From the NCBI RefSeq assembly GCF_002917095.1, contig NZ_PQGA01000002.1:124001-188000 (forward strand): a stretch of DNA of 64,000 nucleotides, read 5' to 3'. This DNA comes from Paraburkholderia eburnea. Lineage in GTDB: Bacteria > Pseudomonadota > Gammaproteobacteria > Burkholderiales > Burkholderiaceae. Position numbers and translations under genes: made by a program. The notes beneath the pieces were generated by a model. The model was not told where the DNA came from, searched no databases, and saw only the letters and a program-made list of their open reading frames with translations. Shown here piece by piece: positions 40,871 through 50,467 of this stretch (position 1 is the first letter of the stretch; every line of letters begins with the position of its first letter).

Positions 40871-41193
40871 GGCCGATTCGCCTGCAGGTTCAGATGCCGA
40901 CGATCGGCGTTTTCAGCATCAAGGGTCGCTCGGCCGTCGGCGAGGTCGAGCAGCTGACGGAAACGATGGTGATCGCGTTGCGTCGCAGCGAGCACAACGG
41001 CGTGATCGCCGAAGACTGCGTGCGTGCGCTGGCGTTCGTGCCCGAGCAGTTTCGTGTGCATCTGAGCGAGAGGCGCCGGCTGATCGATGGCGAATACGCT
41101 TGGTGCTTCGCGAGGCTCGCGGACAACAAGAAGTCGCTGGCGCCGTTCATGGCTAGCGGCGATCGCGAATGGAAAACTCAAACGACAAGGTGA
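40867..41193 (+). CDS. Prophage hypothetical protein (108 residues), paralogue B
   Basis: ATG 40867 overlaps the previous stop. It ends PFMASGDREWKTQ, matching the end of paralogue A, and shares its size and beta-then-alpha layout. The central AEDCVRALAFVPEQFRVHLS lines up with the central part of A. The function is unknown. Confidence 0.6.
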   Translation: MRPIRLQVQMPTIGVFSIKGRSAVGEVEQLTETMVIALRRSEHNGVIAEDCVRALAFVPEQFRVHLSERRRLIDGEYAWCFARLADNKKSLAPFMASGDREWKTQTTR

Positions 41194-41195
41194 CT

Positions 41196-41768
41196 ATGAA
41201 CGCAATCAACAACGGCATTTTCCATAGCGCACAAGAGGCGATCGCCTTTGCGTGCAACTATTCCAGTCAGCAATACGCCATGTCGCCGATGGCGAAGCTG
41301 CTGCAAGGCCCGTCGCGCGGCAGCGGACGCGGGCTGGTCGGTCTGGACGGCGCGGGGCAGGCGGGCATGGTGTTCGCCGAACTGGCGCGCATCGACTACT
41401 GGCAACTCGCCGCGCTTGTGACGGGCCGGCTACCGCACAGCGAACGCTGCGACTGTCAGCGCGCGTGCTGTCGTGGTTGGCGACTCAACCCGATGTTCGA
41501 AGAGGCAGTGAACCAGCTTGCGGATCACGTGGCGCTCACGCTTACGCCTGTTCCTCCTGTCAAGGAATTCCGCATCGCAGTGATCATGAAGTATTTCGGG
41601 GAAAAGGCAGATCCTCTCGATACGGCGAAGCATCTTGGCATTCCCAAGAATGCGGCTGAACGTCACATCACGAATATCCGTCGCACTATTCGCGAGTTGG
41701 AAAAGAACGGCATTACGGCACTCAGTGCGCGTCTAGACGAAATTGGAATGCTTGTGCGTGCAACTTGA
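41196..41768 (+). CDS. Putative late-gene regulator, Q antiterminator-like (190 residues)
   Basis: A Cys-rich segment (CDCQRACCRGWRLNP, about 95-110) that could bind zinc is followed by a C-terminal helix-turn-helix of sigma-like type (DPLDTAKHLGIPKNAAERHI). This combination and the position at the end of the nin-like region match phage antitermination proteins of the Q class. ATG 41196 follows AAGGTGAC. Its natural target, the late promoter and head operon, is largely gone because the next 60 bases hold the deletion junction. Confidence 0.65.
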   Translation: MNAINNGIFHSAQEAIAFACNYSSQQYAMSPMAKLLQGPSRGSGRGLVGLDGAGQAGMVFAELARIDYWQLAALVTGRLPHSERCDCQRACCRGWRLNPMFEEAVNQLADHVALTLTPVPPVKEFRIAVIMKYFGEKADPLDTAKHLGIPKNAAERHITNIRRTIRELEKNGITALSARLDEIGMLVRAT

Positions 41769-41774
41769 TGCGTT

Positions 41775-42821
41775 TTGAGTCTTGAAAGCGCGACTCTATC
41801 CTCATATCCTCGTGGTCGCCGCCAGAAAGGCGATCACGAAATAAACGGGGATCAATCGTCGCTCGCGAAGCAGATCAACCAGATCCAGCAGCAATACGCC
41901 GAAAAATCACGGCAGCTCGCGCAGCAGCTTGGTAAGCCGAACGGTATTAGCCAGGATCAATACAACGAGCAGCTCGCTCAGTTGCAGAAGTGGCAGTCCG
42001 ACTCGGTTGGAATCGTGACAAACGGCCACGAGGCGATGCTTGCTGCGGAGGGAAATTGGGCGAACGGAGCAAACCGGGCGCTTGAGAATTATGAGGCGAA
42101 AGCGGGGGACGTCGCGAGTCAGGCGGCGGATGCGTTCACGAATGCGTTCTCCGGTATGGAAGACGCGCTCGTGCAGTTCACGACTTCCGGCAAGCTGAAT
42201 TTCTCGAGTCTCGCAACGTCGATTATCGGCGACATAGCTCGGATCTCGATTCGAGCGCTGGAGTCGCAAGCGCTTGGTGCGAGCGGCCTAGGTTCCTGGA
42301 TCTCTGGCTTCCTCGGTTCTTCGGGAACTTCGCAGTCTGCACTCTCTGGCGTGACATCGCTGCTCGGGTCGAGCATGTCGTCGAGCTACACCTCGTCGGT
42401 CTCTCCGTATGTGTTTCACCTTGCGAGCGGCGGCCCGGTCTTCGGGCCCGGAACCTCCACATCTGATTCCATTCCGGCGATGTTGTCGGATGGAGAGGGT
42501 GTACTTAGCGTGCGCGGTATGGCGGCGCTTGGCGGCACGCAGGTGCTGAATCGCCTCAACGAAGGCCAGTCTCTCATGGGCTGGCAACACTTCGCGACTG
42601 GCGGAGCAGTGGGGAAATCACAATCGATTGAAGTACCGCAGTCCAGCGCCGGGCCGCAGTTCAACATCACTTTCAGTGGGGCGGCGGCCGATAGCGTGTC
42701 GAGCGCCGACGTCACTGATCTCACGAAGATGCTGGACGGATGGTGGGAGCAGAAATTCGCCAAGCGAATGAGAGGGCAAGGCGGCGCGGCTTGGCAGCAG
42801 AAGTACGGGAGCGTGAGCTAA
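41775..42821 (+). pseudogene. Tail tape measure protein, C-terminal fragment
   Basis: About 340 residues that match only the C-terminal third of a lambda-H-type tape measure. Helical coiled coil (QYAEKSRQLAQQLGKPNGIS) is followed by AADAFTNAFSGMEDALVQFT and IIGDIARISIRALESQ, then glycine-rich FHLASGGPVFGPGTSTSD and AMLSDGEGVLSVRGM. Full-length tape measures exceed 700 residues and begin after tail-tube and chaperone genes, none of which are present. The frame opens at TTG 41775 without a ribosome-binding site. The first 20 or so codons are probably junction-derived. Confidence 0.85.
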
Positions 42822-43159
42822 TGGCTGATGTATTCGGGTGGGATCCCACTGTCGAAAACTACTCTGGCGATACGACTCTACGCACGAGATCTGCTCAGTT
42901 CGGTGACGGCTATCAGCAGAAAGTTGCCGACGGCATCAACAACCGGTCTACATCCTATTCGCTTCAGTTCAAAGGCGACGAAACAAAGATCTCCGCGATC
43001 CTTGCTTTCCTCGACGCACACGCGGGCGCCACATCCTTCTTGTGGTCGCCTCCGTTGCGCGGGCAACTGCTTTTCACCTGCGAGGCGTACACCGAGCCAA
43101 CAAAAGACGGCGACGTGTACACCGTGACAGCGACGTTCAAACAAACCTTCGCACCGTAA
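42821..43159 (+). CDS. Minor tail protein, lambda gpM-like
   Basis: A 112-residue tail-tip protein with the gpM pattern FGWDPTVENYSGDTTLRTRS, AQFGDGYQQKVADGIN and FLWSPPLRGQLLFTCEAY. ATG 42821 overlaps the tape-measure stop (TAATG). It normally takes part in tail-tip assembly with L, K, I and J. Without tail-tube proteins it has nothing to assemble onto here. Confidence 0.85.
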   Translation: MADVFGWDPTVENYSGDTTLRTRSAQFGDGYQQKVADGINNRSTSYSLQFKGDETKISAILAFLDAHAGATSFLWSPPLRGQLLFTCEAYTEPTKDGDVYTVTATFKQTFAP

Positions 43160-43165
43160 ATCTCG

Positions 43166-44485
43166 ATGGCCTATACACCAATCAATCTAGGAACCGCTCC
43201 GAGCGGCTCCGACGGCGATCCCGTGCGCGCGGCATTCGTGAAGGTGAATTACCTTTTGAATGACATGACGTCGGGAAACGCGAGCACGCCAAACTTTGCA
43301 TTGAGCGACGTGGCGGCGAACTGGCGAGGCATCAGGTGGGCTACGTCTGGTTCTACTCGTTTCGATATGGTGATAAGCGGAGGCACCGAAACAGGAAGTA
43401 ATGCCAACAGCAACCTGTACCTTCGCCGATCCGACGACAAGGGTTCGTTCGTATCCGACGTATTCAACGTAAACCGCGCGACTGGTCTCATGACGTTTAC
43501 GTCGCCGATAGCGCTGCTTGGGGCGCTCAACTCCTCTGCCAAGGTCAATGCTATCAATGCCGCGAATCAGGTGATCAATGGCAGCGGTGAGCTTGGAGAT
43601 GCTGGCTGGAACACGGCGAATTTCGTAAGTCAAAGAATGGGCGGTTCTTTCGCCTACGATCAATTCTGCTTCAAAAACGCCGCGGCACTCTCCGCCGATA
43701 CCTACGACTTTCAGCCAGTCGTGCCGTGCGCCGCTGGGGTATCTCTATATCTGCAAGCGGAGATGGCAACGTGGGGGATGACGAAAGGTAGCGTTGTGTG
43801 TGGGGTCAACTTCCTAAACTCTAGCGGTACGCAAGTGGGGAATTTGGTTGTCACATCGAACGGCTACGGAAACGATTTTGCCTATGCGACTGCCACCGGT
43901 GTCGCGCCAGCGGGCACAGTCTCCATTCAGCCTTTCAAAGGGGCATGGGGAACCCCTGCCGTCACAGCTGGAGGATGCGCGATTCGGCGCATGAAAGTTG
44001 AGAAAGGCACGCAGCCGTCCCTCTACTCGCAGGAGGCGAGCGCCGCCTATCTGGGTAGCGCGCTTCCACAAACGCTACTGCTAAGTGATCCGTCAAGCAC
44101 GTCGTCTCCGGGGCCCGGAGCAACCGCAACGATTGCGCCTGCTGGATGGAATTTCACTACGAATCGGCCAAACGCAGCGGTTAGTTTGACTGCTTCAGCA
44201 ACAATCGCGTCAGCTAATTCACCGCCCTCGTTCAATAACTATCTTGTTATCGATGTGCTTCTTGGGGCAACGGTTGTCCTATCTGGGCCAACCGCGGCGG
44301 CGCTTACCAACGTAGGTGCGAACAGCGCTTCGGCTGCGCCCGCAATTGCGCAAGTTGCTGGAATTCTCCCGACGCAGGGGGTCTACACCGTACGTCTTAG
44401 ATGGGTCACTGGAGGTTCGGCGCCGGCGTCGGGAAGCGCGAACGCGACGGCACAAAACAAGACAGTTTCCGGTCTGGTGATGTGA
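43166..44485 (+). CDS. Tail-associated protein inserted between M and L (439 residues)
   Basis: The N-terminal motif PINLGTAPSGSDGDPVRAAF is typical of phage tail-side or receptor-binding proteins. A beta-rich carbohydrate-binding-like middle and a Ser/Thr/Ala-rich C-terminus follow. The base composition in 44090-44400 is noticeably lower in GC than the tail genes around it, suggesting module exchange. Lambda has no gene at this position. It probably decorates the tail tip or binds host surface structures (inference). Confidence 0.65.
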   Translation: MAYTPINLGTAPSGSDGDPVRAAFVKVNYLLNDMTSGNASTPNFALSDVAANWRGIRWATSGSTRFDMVISGGTETGSNANSNLYLRRSDDKGSFVSDVFNVNRATGLMTFTSPIALLGALNSSAKVNAINAANQVINGSGELGDAGWNTANFVSQRMGGSFAYDQFCFKNAAALSADTYDFQPVVPCAAGVSLYLQAEMATWGMTKGSVVCGVNFLNSSGTQVGNLVVTSNGYGNDFAYATATGVAPAGTVSIQPFKGAWGTPAVTAGGCAIRRMKVEKGTQPSLYSQEASAAYLGSALPQTLLLSDPSSTSSPGPGATATIAPAGWNFTTNRPNAAVSLTASATIASANSPPSFNNYLVIDVLLGATVVLSGPTAAALTNVGANSASAAPAIAQVAGILPTQGVYTVRLRWVTGGSAPASGSANATAQNKTVSGLVM

Positions 44486-44494
44486 GGTGAACGA

Positions 44495-45178
44495 ATGACT
44501 ATCACCGCAGACATCCAGCAGCTTGAGCCAGGTCGCCTAATCGAACTCTTCGAGGTGGACTGCACCACCATTGGCGGCGACATGATGCGCTTCCATCAGC
44601 ACCTGCAGGCAGGATCGATCTGGTGGCAAGGCAACGAATATAAGCCGTGGCCAATTCAGGCGACTGGCTTTAAGCGCACGACGGACGCCCAGCAGCCCAC
44701 GCCGACTCTGACCGTCAGCGACGTCAACAGCACGATCTCAGCGCTGTGCGTGTATCTCGCTGATCTGGTGGGCGCGACAGTGCGCCGGCGGCGGACGCTT
44801 GTGAAGTATCTCGACGCGGTTAATTTCGCGGGCGGGAATGCGACAGCAGACCCGACCGAGGAGATGGCGGCTGAGATCTGGCGTGTGGAACAGAAGAGCA
44901 ACGAGCAGCCTGGTCTGTCGGTCGAATTCACGCTTGCGTCGCCGCTTGATTTCGGCGGCCAGCAATTGCCTGCGCGCCAGATTGTGAGCATATGCCAGTG
45001 GAAGTATCGCGACGCGAACTGTGGCTACACCGGCACCGCATATTTCGACGCGAATGATCAGCCTGTGAGCGACCCGGCGCTTGACCGCTGCAGCATGAAG
45101 ACCAGTGGGTGCAATTGCCGTTTCGGCGTCAACAACGAACTCCCGTTCGGCGGGTTCCTCAGCGACACACTTTCCTGA
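44495..45178 (+). CDS. Minor tail protein L
   Basis: A 227-residue gpL-like protein with LIELFEVDCTTIGGDMMRFH at the N-terminus and FTLASPLDFGGQQLPARQI. A C-terminal cysteine cluster (CQWKYRDANCGY, then CSMKTSGCNCRFG) corresponds to the iron-sulfur site of lambda gpL. It is conserved in order with K, I and J downstream. ATG 44495 follows GAGGTG. Confidence 0.9.
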   Translation: MTITADIQQLEPGRLIELFEVDCTTIGGDMMRFHQHLQAGSIWWQGNEYKPWPIQATGFKRTTDAQQPTPTLTVSDVNSTISALCVYLADLVGATVRRRRTLVKYLDAVNFAGGNATADPTEEMAAEIWRVEQKSNEQPGLSVEFTLASPLDFGGQQLPARQIVSICQWKYRDANCGYTGTAYFDANDQPVSDPALDRCSMKTSGCNCRFGVNNELPFGGFLSDTLS

Positions 45179-45928
45179 ATGAATGAATCGATCAAGGCCG
45201 CGATCGCAGCGCATGCGATCGCGGAGTACCCGCGCGAGGCGGTCGGATTCGTCACGTCTGTAGCTGGCGTCGAGACGTACATGCCGTGCGCGAACTGTGC
45301 GGCCACGCCGACCGAGCATTTTGTGATCACTGGCGAGGACTACGCGCGCGCTGAGGGCGCCGGAGACATCGTCGCGCTTGTGCATTCGCATCCGGGCGCG
45401 GCCGCTCGGCCTAGTGCTGCCGACAAGGCGATGTGCGAGCAGGGCGGAATCGCGCTCTGGGTGATCGTCTCGCTCGGCATGCAGGCCGATGGCTCGATCG
45501 CCGTGGACGACTGGTGCGAATTCGGCCCTAGCGGCTTTATCGCGCCGCTCATCGGACGGCAGTTCGCCCACGGCATCCATGATTGCTACGCGATTGTGCG
45601 CGACTGGTATCGGCTAGAGCGCGACGTCGTGCTGCCCGATTTCGAGCGGCGAGATGACTGGTGGGAAGACGGCCATTCGTCCCTCTATCTCGAAAACTAC
45701 CGCGCCGCTGGCTTCGAGGACATCGGTGCGGAGGCGGACCTCGCAATCGGTGACGTGCTGCTCATGCAGATCCGCAGCCGCAACGGTGTGCCGAATCACG
45801 CGGGCATCTACATCGGTGACGGCCATTTCCTGCACCACATGCACGGGCGGCTCTCAGGGCGCGCCGTGTGGGGCGGCATGTGGGCGCAATGCCTGCGAAC
45901 GGTGTTGCGCTATCGGGGTGACGAATGA
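45179..45928 (+). CDS. Tail protein K: JAMM/MPN peptidase plus NlpC/P60 hydrolase
   Basis: A 249-residue two-domain protein. The JAMM metallopeptidase motif is HSHPGAAARPSAAD (H69, H71, S79, D82) with an upstream glutamate near residue 20. The NlpC/P60 domain has a catalytic cysteine C136 (GIHDCYAI) and H207 (PNHAGIYI). Such tail proteins process tail components and cut peptidoglycan during injection. The start lies immediately after the L stop, and it overlaps I by four bases. Confidence 0.9.
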   Translation: MNESIKAAIAAHAIAEYPREAVGFVTSVAGVETYMPCANCAATPTEHFVITGEDYARAEGAGDIVALVHSHPGAAARPSAADKAMCEQGGIALWVIVSLGMQADGSIAVDDWCEFGPSGFIAPLIGRQFAHGIHDCYAIVRDWYRLERDVVLPDFERRDDWWEDGHSSLYLENYRAAGFEDIGAEADLAIGDVLLMQIRSRNGVPNHAGIYIGDGHFLHHMHGRLSGRAVWGGMWAQCLRTVLRYRGDE

Positions 45929-46488
45929 ACGAAAAGCTTCGAACTATCAAGCTTTATGGCGTGCTCGGTGCCCGCTTTGGGCGCGAGCATCGCCTCGCTG
46001 TCCGATCGCCGGCTGAAGCACTGCGAGCGCTTGGCGTCGTGCTGCCGGGCTTCCGTAAGTTCCTGGTGCGATCGCGCGAGCAGGGTTTGACGTTCGCAGT
46101 GTTCATCGGGAAGCAGAACCTCGCGCGCGACGAGCTCGAATACCCGTCCGGTGCGGACGAGATCCGCATTGCCCCCATGCTGGTCGGCAGCAAGCGCGGC
46201 GGTCTGTTTCAGACGATCCTGGGTGCGGCGCTCGTCGCCGTCGGCGTGTTCACGCAAATGCCAACGTTGATCGGTCTCGGTGCCTCGATGGCGCTAGGCG
46301 GCGTCGTGCAGATGTTGAGCCCGCAAACCGCTGGGCTGGCAGGCGTGGCCGACAACGGCACTTCGTACTACTTCAACGGGCCGGTCAACAGCGCAGCCCA
46401 AGGCGAGCCTGTGCCTATCGTGTACGGGCGAATGGTGGTGGGTTCGAAGGTGGTCAGTTCGGGCATATACGCAGAGGATCAAACCTGA
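45925..46488 (+). CDS. Tail assembly protein I
   Basis: A 187-residue gpI-like protein. An N-terminal ubiquitin-like beta-grasp part (KLRTIKLYGVLGARFGREHR) is followed by a hydrophobic glycine-rich segment (about 95-135) and GEPVPIVYGRMVVGSKVVSS near the end, which is conserved in this family. It cooperates with K and J in tail-tip assembly. It overlaps K by four bases and ends just before J. Confidence 0.88.
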   Translation: MNEKLRTIKLYGVLGARFGREHRLAVRSPAEALRALGVVLPGFRKFLVRSREQGLTFAVFIGKQNLARDELEYPSGADEIRIAPMLVGSKRGGLFQTILGAALVAVGVFTQMPTLIGLGASMALGGVVQMLSPQTAGLAGVADNGTSYYFNGPVNSAAQGEPVPIVYGRMVVGSKVVSSGIYAEDQT

Positions 46489-46489
46489 C

Positions 46490-49400
46490 ATGCGAATTTC
46501 TGGGGCGAAGGGCAGTGGCAGCAGCACGCCGGCGGAGTCGCCGGATAGCCTGCGCTCGAATGCCTATGCGAAGCAGCTCCACGTTGTTTCAGAAGGCCCG
46601 ATTTACGGGCTGGCCAACGGGCTGCAGTCAGTGCTCCTCGACGGCACGCCGATCCTGAATAGCGATGGGTCGAGCAACTTCGAAAACTACACGGTCGACA
46701 CCCGCGTTGGCACGCAGGATCAGGCCTATCTTTCCGGCTTCCCGTCCGTCGAGAACGAGATTGCCGTTGGCGTGGCTCTTACGTCCGACACGCCTTGGGT
46801 GCATCAGATCGAGAACACGCAGCTTTCCGCTGTGCGGATCAGGTTCGGCCTGCCTCAGTTTCAGCAATCGAATGCGTCGACGGGCGACGTGACGGGGTAT
46901 CGGGTCGAGTACGCAATCGATCTCGCTCCGGTGGGTGGCTCGTTTTCGCAGGCGGTGAGCGGCGCGTTTGATGGCAAGACCACGTCGCTCTACGAGCGTA
47001 GCGTCCGCGTTGATCTGCCCACGTCATCGACAGGCTGGGTGGTGCGCGTTCGCCGCATCACGCCGAATGCGCATAGCTCGCTGATCGCCGACACGGTCAA
47101 CATCGAGGCGATCACAGAGGTAATCGATAGCAAACTGCGTTACCCGATGAGCGCGCTCGTTGGGATGACCTTTGATGCGCGCTCGTTCAGCTCCGTGCCG
47201 ACGTGCTCGTTTGACATCATGGGGCGCATCATCAGCGTGCCGTCGAATTACGACCCGGTGCAACGTACGTACTCGGGCGTGTGGGACGGGACATTCAAGC
47301 AGGCATGGACAAATTGCCCGCCGTGGGTGCTGTACGACCTGGTGCTGAATGATCGCTATGGCGCAGGCAAGTTCGTTGACGCGTCGTCTCTCGACAAGTG
47401 GGCACTGTACGAAATCGCACAGTACTGCGATGTGATGGTTCCCGACGGCAAGGGCGGAACGGAGCCGCGTTTCACGTGCAATTGCGTGATCCAGTCGCAA
47501 TCCGATGCGTTCAAGGTGCTGCAGGACATCGCGGGCATCTTTCGCGGGCAGGCATATTGGGGTGCTGGCCAAGTCCTCATCACTGCCGATATGCCGTTCG
47601 AAGGCCCGTACGTCTATACGCAGGCGAATGTGGTCGACGGCAAGTTTTCGTATGCCGGGTCGGAGCGGAAGTCGCGTTACACGGTCGCGCAGATCAGCTG
47701 GAACGATCCTGCGAACCAGTACAAGCAGGCAATCGAGTACGTCCCCGATGATGATGGCCTCGCGCGCTACGGCGTCGTGAAAGCCCAGATCACGGCATTC
47801 GGCACGACGTCTCAGGGGCAGGCGCATCGGCTTGGCCTTTGGACGCTGCTCACGAGCCGCTACGAGACGAACACCGTTACGTTTCAGGTCGGCCTGGACG
47901 CTCAACTTTCCGCGCCCGGTGAAGTGATTGCGGTCGCAGATTCGAACAAGGCCGGGCGTCGCATGGGCGGCCGCATTCGCTCAATGAACGGCCGAGCCGT
48001 CGTGCTTGACAAAGCACCGACTGCGTCGGCGGGCGACACGTTAACGGTGATCATGCCGTCGGGCATCGCGCAATCGCGCACGGTGCAAATGCTGGACGGC
48101 GACACGATCACGGTATCGGATGCGTTCGACGACAACGCCGTGCCCGGCGCGGTCTGGATGCTCGAGAGTGCGGACCTGGTTGCTCAGTTGTTCCGCGTCA
48201 CGAGCATTGAGGAAAACGACGACAACGGCCAGATCACCTACACGGTCACGGCCGTGCAGCACGAGCCCGGCAAGTATGCCGCGATCGATACTGGTGCGCA
48301 GATCCAGCAGCGTCCGGTCACCGTCGTGCCGCCGTCGGCGCAGGTGCTTCCGACGAATGTGCGCGTCTCGACGTATTCGTACACTGATCAGGGTATCGCC
48401 AAGACGAACATGGTGATCGCGTGGGACTCGGCGTCGAGCGCGGTCAACTACATCCCGGAGTGGAGGAAGGATAACGGCGACTGGGTGCCGGCCAATCAGA
48501 CGGGCGGTCTGCAGGTTGAAGTGGCTGGCATCTATCAGGGCACGTATCTGGCGCGCGTGCGCGCCGAAAACGCGATGGGCGTGACGTCTATCCCGGCATA
48601 CGGCACAGACACCGTGCTCACCGGCAAGACGAGCCCGCCGCCGGCGCTCGCTTCGCTGACGGCGACGACGCAGGTGTTTGCGATCCAGCTCGACTGGACG
48701 TTCCCGGCAGATGGCTCGGCAAACGACACGCAGTATGTCGATGTCTGGTACAGCAAGACTAACGACCTCAGCACGGCGGCGCGCCTCTCGCTCTATCCGT
48801 ATCCGCAGGCGCGCGCGGTGCTTCAGGGCCTGGCTGCGGGCCAGTCGTTCTTTTTCTGGGCGCGGCTCACGGACACGTCTGGAAACATCGGGCCGTGGTA
48901 TCCGACCGGCGCGGGCGTGAATGGCCAGAGCAGCAGCGATTCGACGCAGATCCTGTCGTATCTCACTGGCCAGATCACGAAGACGCAACTGGGCAGCGAT
49001 GTGCTCACGCCGATCAACGCGATACCGGGCATCCAGCAGGGCGTCAGCGACAACGCGTCCGCGATTTCGAAGGAGACAAGCGATCGTATAGCCGCCATTA
49101 CAGACGAGGCCACGGCGCGCGCGAAGGCGATCTCCGACGAGGCGACGGCGCGAGGCGCGGCGATCACGACGGAACAGCAGGCCCGGCAGGATGCCGACTC
49201 GTCGCTGAGCACGCGCATTGACACCGTCACCGCAGCAAACGGCACGAACGCTGCAGCCATCCAGACCGAGACGACGGCGCGCACGGATGCCGACACGGCG
49301 CTCGGCCAGCGCATCGATACGGTCGTGGCCACGGCGGGCGCGAACACGACGGCTATCAGCCAGGAGGTGACCGCACGAGCCAATGCCGACACCGCTCTCG

Positions 49401-50467
49401 GGCAGCGCATCGACACAGTGACCGCTTCGGCCAACGGGAACGCCACGGCGATCACGCAGGAGGCGACGGCGCGTGCGAACGCCGACACGGCGCTGGGGCA
49501 GCGCATCGATTCAGTCACCGCGACGGCGAGCGGCAACACGACGGCCATCACCCAGGAGCAAACGGCCCGTGCCAGCGCAGATACAGCGTTGGGTCAGCGC
49601 ATCGACTCGGTGACGGCGACGGCGAACGGCAACACGACCGCGATCACCACCGAGTCGACGGCGCGCGCCAACGCGGATTCGGCGCTCGGCACGCAGATCA
49701 GCGCGCTTTCGGCGCAGATCAACGTGCCGATGGCGGGCGACAACGGGGGGTACGCGGGCGCTACGACGGTCTACGCCGGTGTGTGGTCTGAGCAGTCGGC
49801 GCGAGCCGAAGCCGACCTCGCGCAGGCGCAAAGGACCGACGCCGTCGCAGCCCAGTTGCAGAGCACGATCAACGACGTTGTAACGACGCTGAACGCGGCG
49901 GTGCAGACCGAGTCGCAGGCCCGTGCCGATGCGGACAGCGCGCAGGCATCGCAGATCACCACGGTGCAGGCGCAGGCCAACGCGAACGCGGCGGCAGTGC
50001 AGACGGTTGCACAGTCGTACGCGGATCTCAACGGGCGCGTGAGCGCGTCGTACACGATCAAGACGCAGGTCACGAGCGGCGGCCGGACGTACATCGCCAG
50101 CATCGGCGTGGGGGTCGACAACAGCAGCGGCGTGGTCGAGTCGTCAGTGCTCGTGGCGGCGCAGCGCTTCGCGATCCTCGACAACACCGGATCGACCGTG
50201 CAGTCGCCGTTCATCGTGCAGGGCGGCCAGGTGTTTCTGGCGCAGGCCTTCATCGGCACTGGCTGGATTCAAAGCGCGAATATCGCCGACGTCATCCAGT
50301 CGACTGCGGTGGGCGCGAACGGTCAGCCGCGGTGGAGGCTCGACAAGAACGGGACGCTCACGCTCAACGGCGCGAACACCGGCAGCGGGTATCTGACGCT
50401 GTCCGACTCGACGCTGCTGGTCTACGACAACAACAACGTGCTGCGCGTACGTTTGGGGCTCTGGTAA
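46490..50467 (+). CDS. Host specificity / central tail-tip protein J
   Basis: A 1325-residue gpJ-like protein, full length. GSGSSTPAESPDSLRSNAYA and LHVVSEGPIYGLANGLQSVL begin the baseplate-hub domains. TFKQAWTNCPPWVLYDLVLN and TRYEVNT-like segments are typical. Fibronectin type III-like domains lie near 610-800, then five 32-residue coiled-coil repeats (about 904-1063), then a phage-tip C-terminal domain. It determines receptor binding in lambda. GC and frame are uniform, with no sign of decay despite loss of the head genes. Confidence 0.93.
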   Translation: MRISGAKGSGSSTPAESPDSLRSNAYAKQLHVVSEGPIYGLANGLQSVLLDGTPILNSDGSSNFENYTVDTRVGTQDQAYLSGFPSVENEIAVGVALTSDTPWVHQIENTQLSAVRIRFGLPQFQQSNASTGDVTGYRVEYAIDLAPVGGSFSQAVSGAFDGKTTSLYERSVRVDLPTSSTGWVVRVRRITPNAHSSLIADTVNIEAITEVIDSKLRYPMSALVGMTFDARSFSSVPTCSFDIMGRIISVPSNYDPVQRTYSGVWDGTFKQAWTNCPPWVLYDLVLNDRYGAGKFVDASSLDKWALYEIAQYCDVMVPDGKGGTEPRFTCNCVIQSQSDAFKVLQDIAGIFRGQAYWGAGQVLITADMPFEGPYVYTQANVVDGKFSYAGSERKSRYTVAQISWNDPANQYKQAIEYVPDDDGLARYGVVKAQITAFGTTSQGQAHRLGLWTLLTSRYETNTVTFQVGLDAQLSAPGEVIAVADSNKAGRRMGGRIRSMNGRAVVLDKAPTASAGDTLTVIMPSGIAQSRTVQMLDGDTITVSDAFDDNAVPGAVWMLESADLVAQLFRVTSIEENDDNGQITYTVTAVQHEPGKYAAIDTGAQIQQRPVTVVPPSAQVLPTNVRVSTYSYTDQGIAKTNMVIAWDSASSAVNYIPEWRKDNGDWVPANQTGGLQVEVAGIYQGTYLARVRAENAMGVTSIPAYGTDTVLTGKTSPPPALASLTATTQVFAIQLDWTFPADGSANDTQYVDVWYSKTNDLSTAARLSLYPYPQARAVLQGLAAGQSFFFWARLTDTSGNIGPWYPTGAGVNGQSSSDSTQILSYLTGQITKTQLGSDVLTPINAIPGIQQGVSDNASAISKETSDRIAAITDEATARAKAISDEATARGAAITTEQQARQDADSSLSTRIDTVTAANGTNAAAIQTETTARTDADTALGQRIDTVVATAGANTTAISQEVTARANADTALGQRIDTVTASANGNATAITQEATARANADTALGQRIDSVTATASGNTTAITQEQTARASADTALGQRIDSVTATANGNTTAITTESTARANADSALGTQISALSAQINVPMAGDNGGYAGATTVYAGVWSEQSARAEADLAQAQRTDAVAAQLQSTINDVVTTLNAAVQTESQARADADSAQASQITTVQAQANANAAAVQTVAQSYADLNGRVSASYTIKTQVTSGGRTYIASIGVGVDNSSGVVESSVLVAAQRFAILDNTGSTVQSPFIVQGGQVFLAQAFIGTGWIQSANIADVIQSTAVGANGQPRWRLDKNGTLTLNGANTGSGYLTLSDSTLLVYDNNNVLRVRLGLW

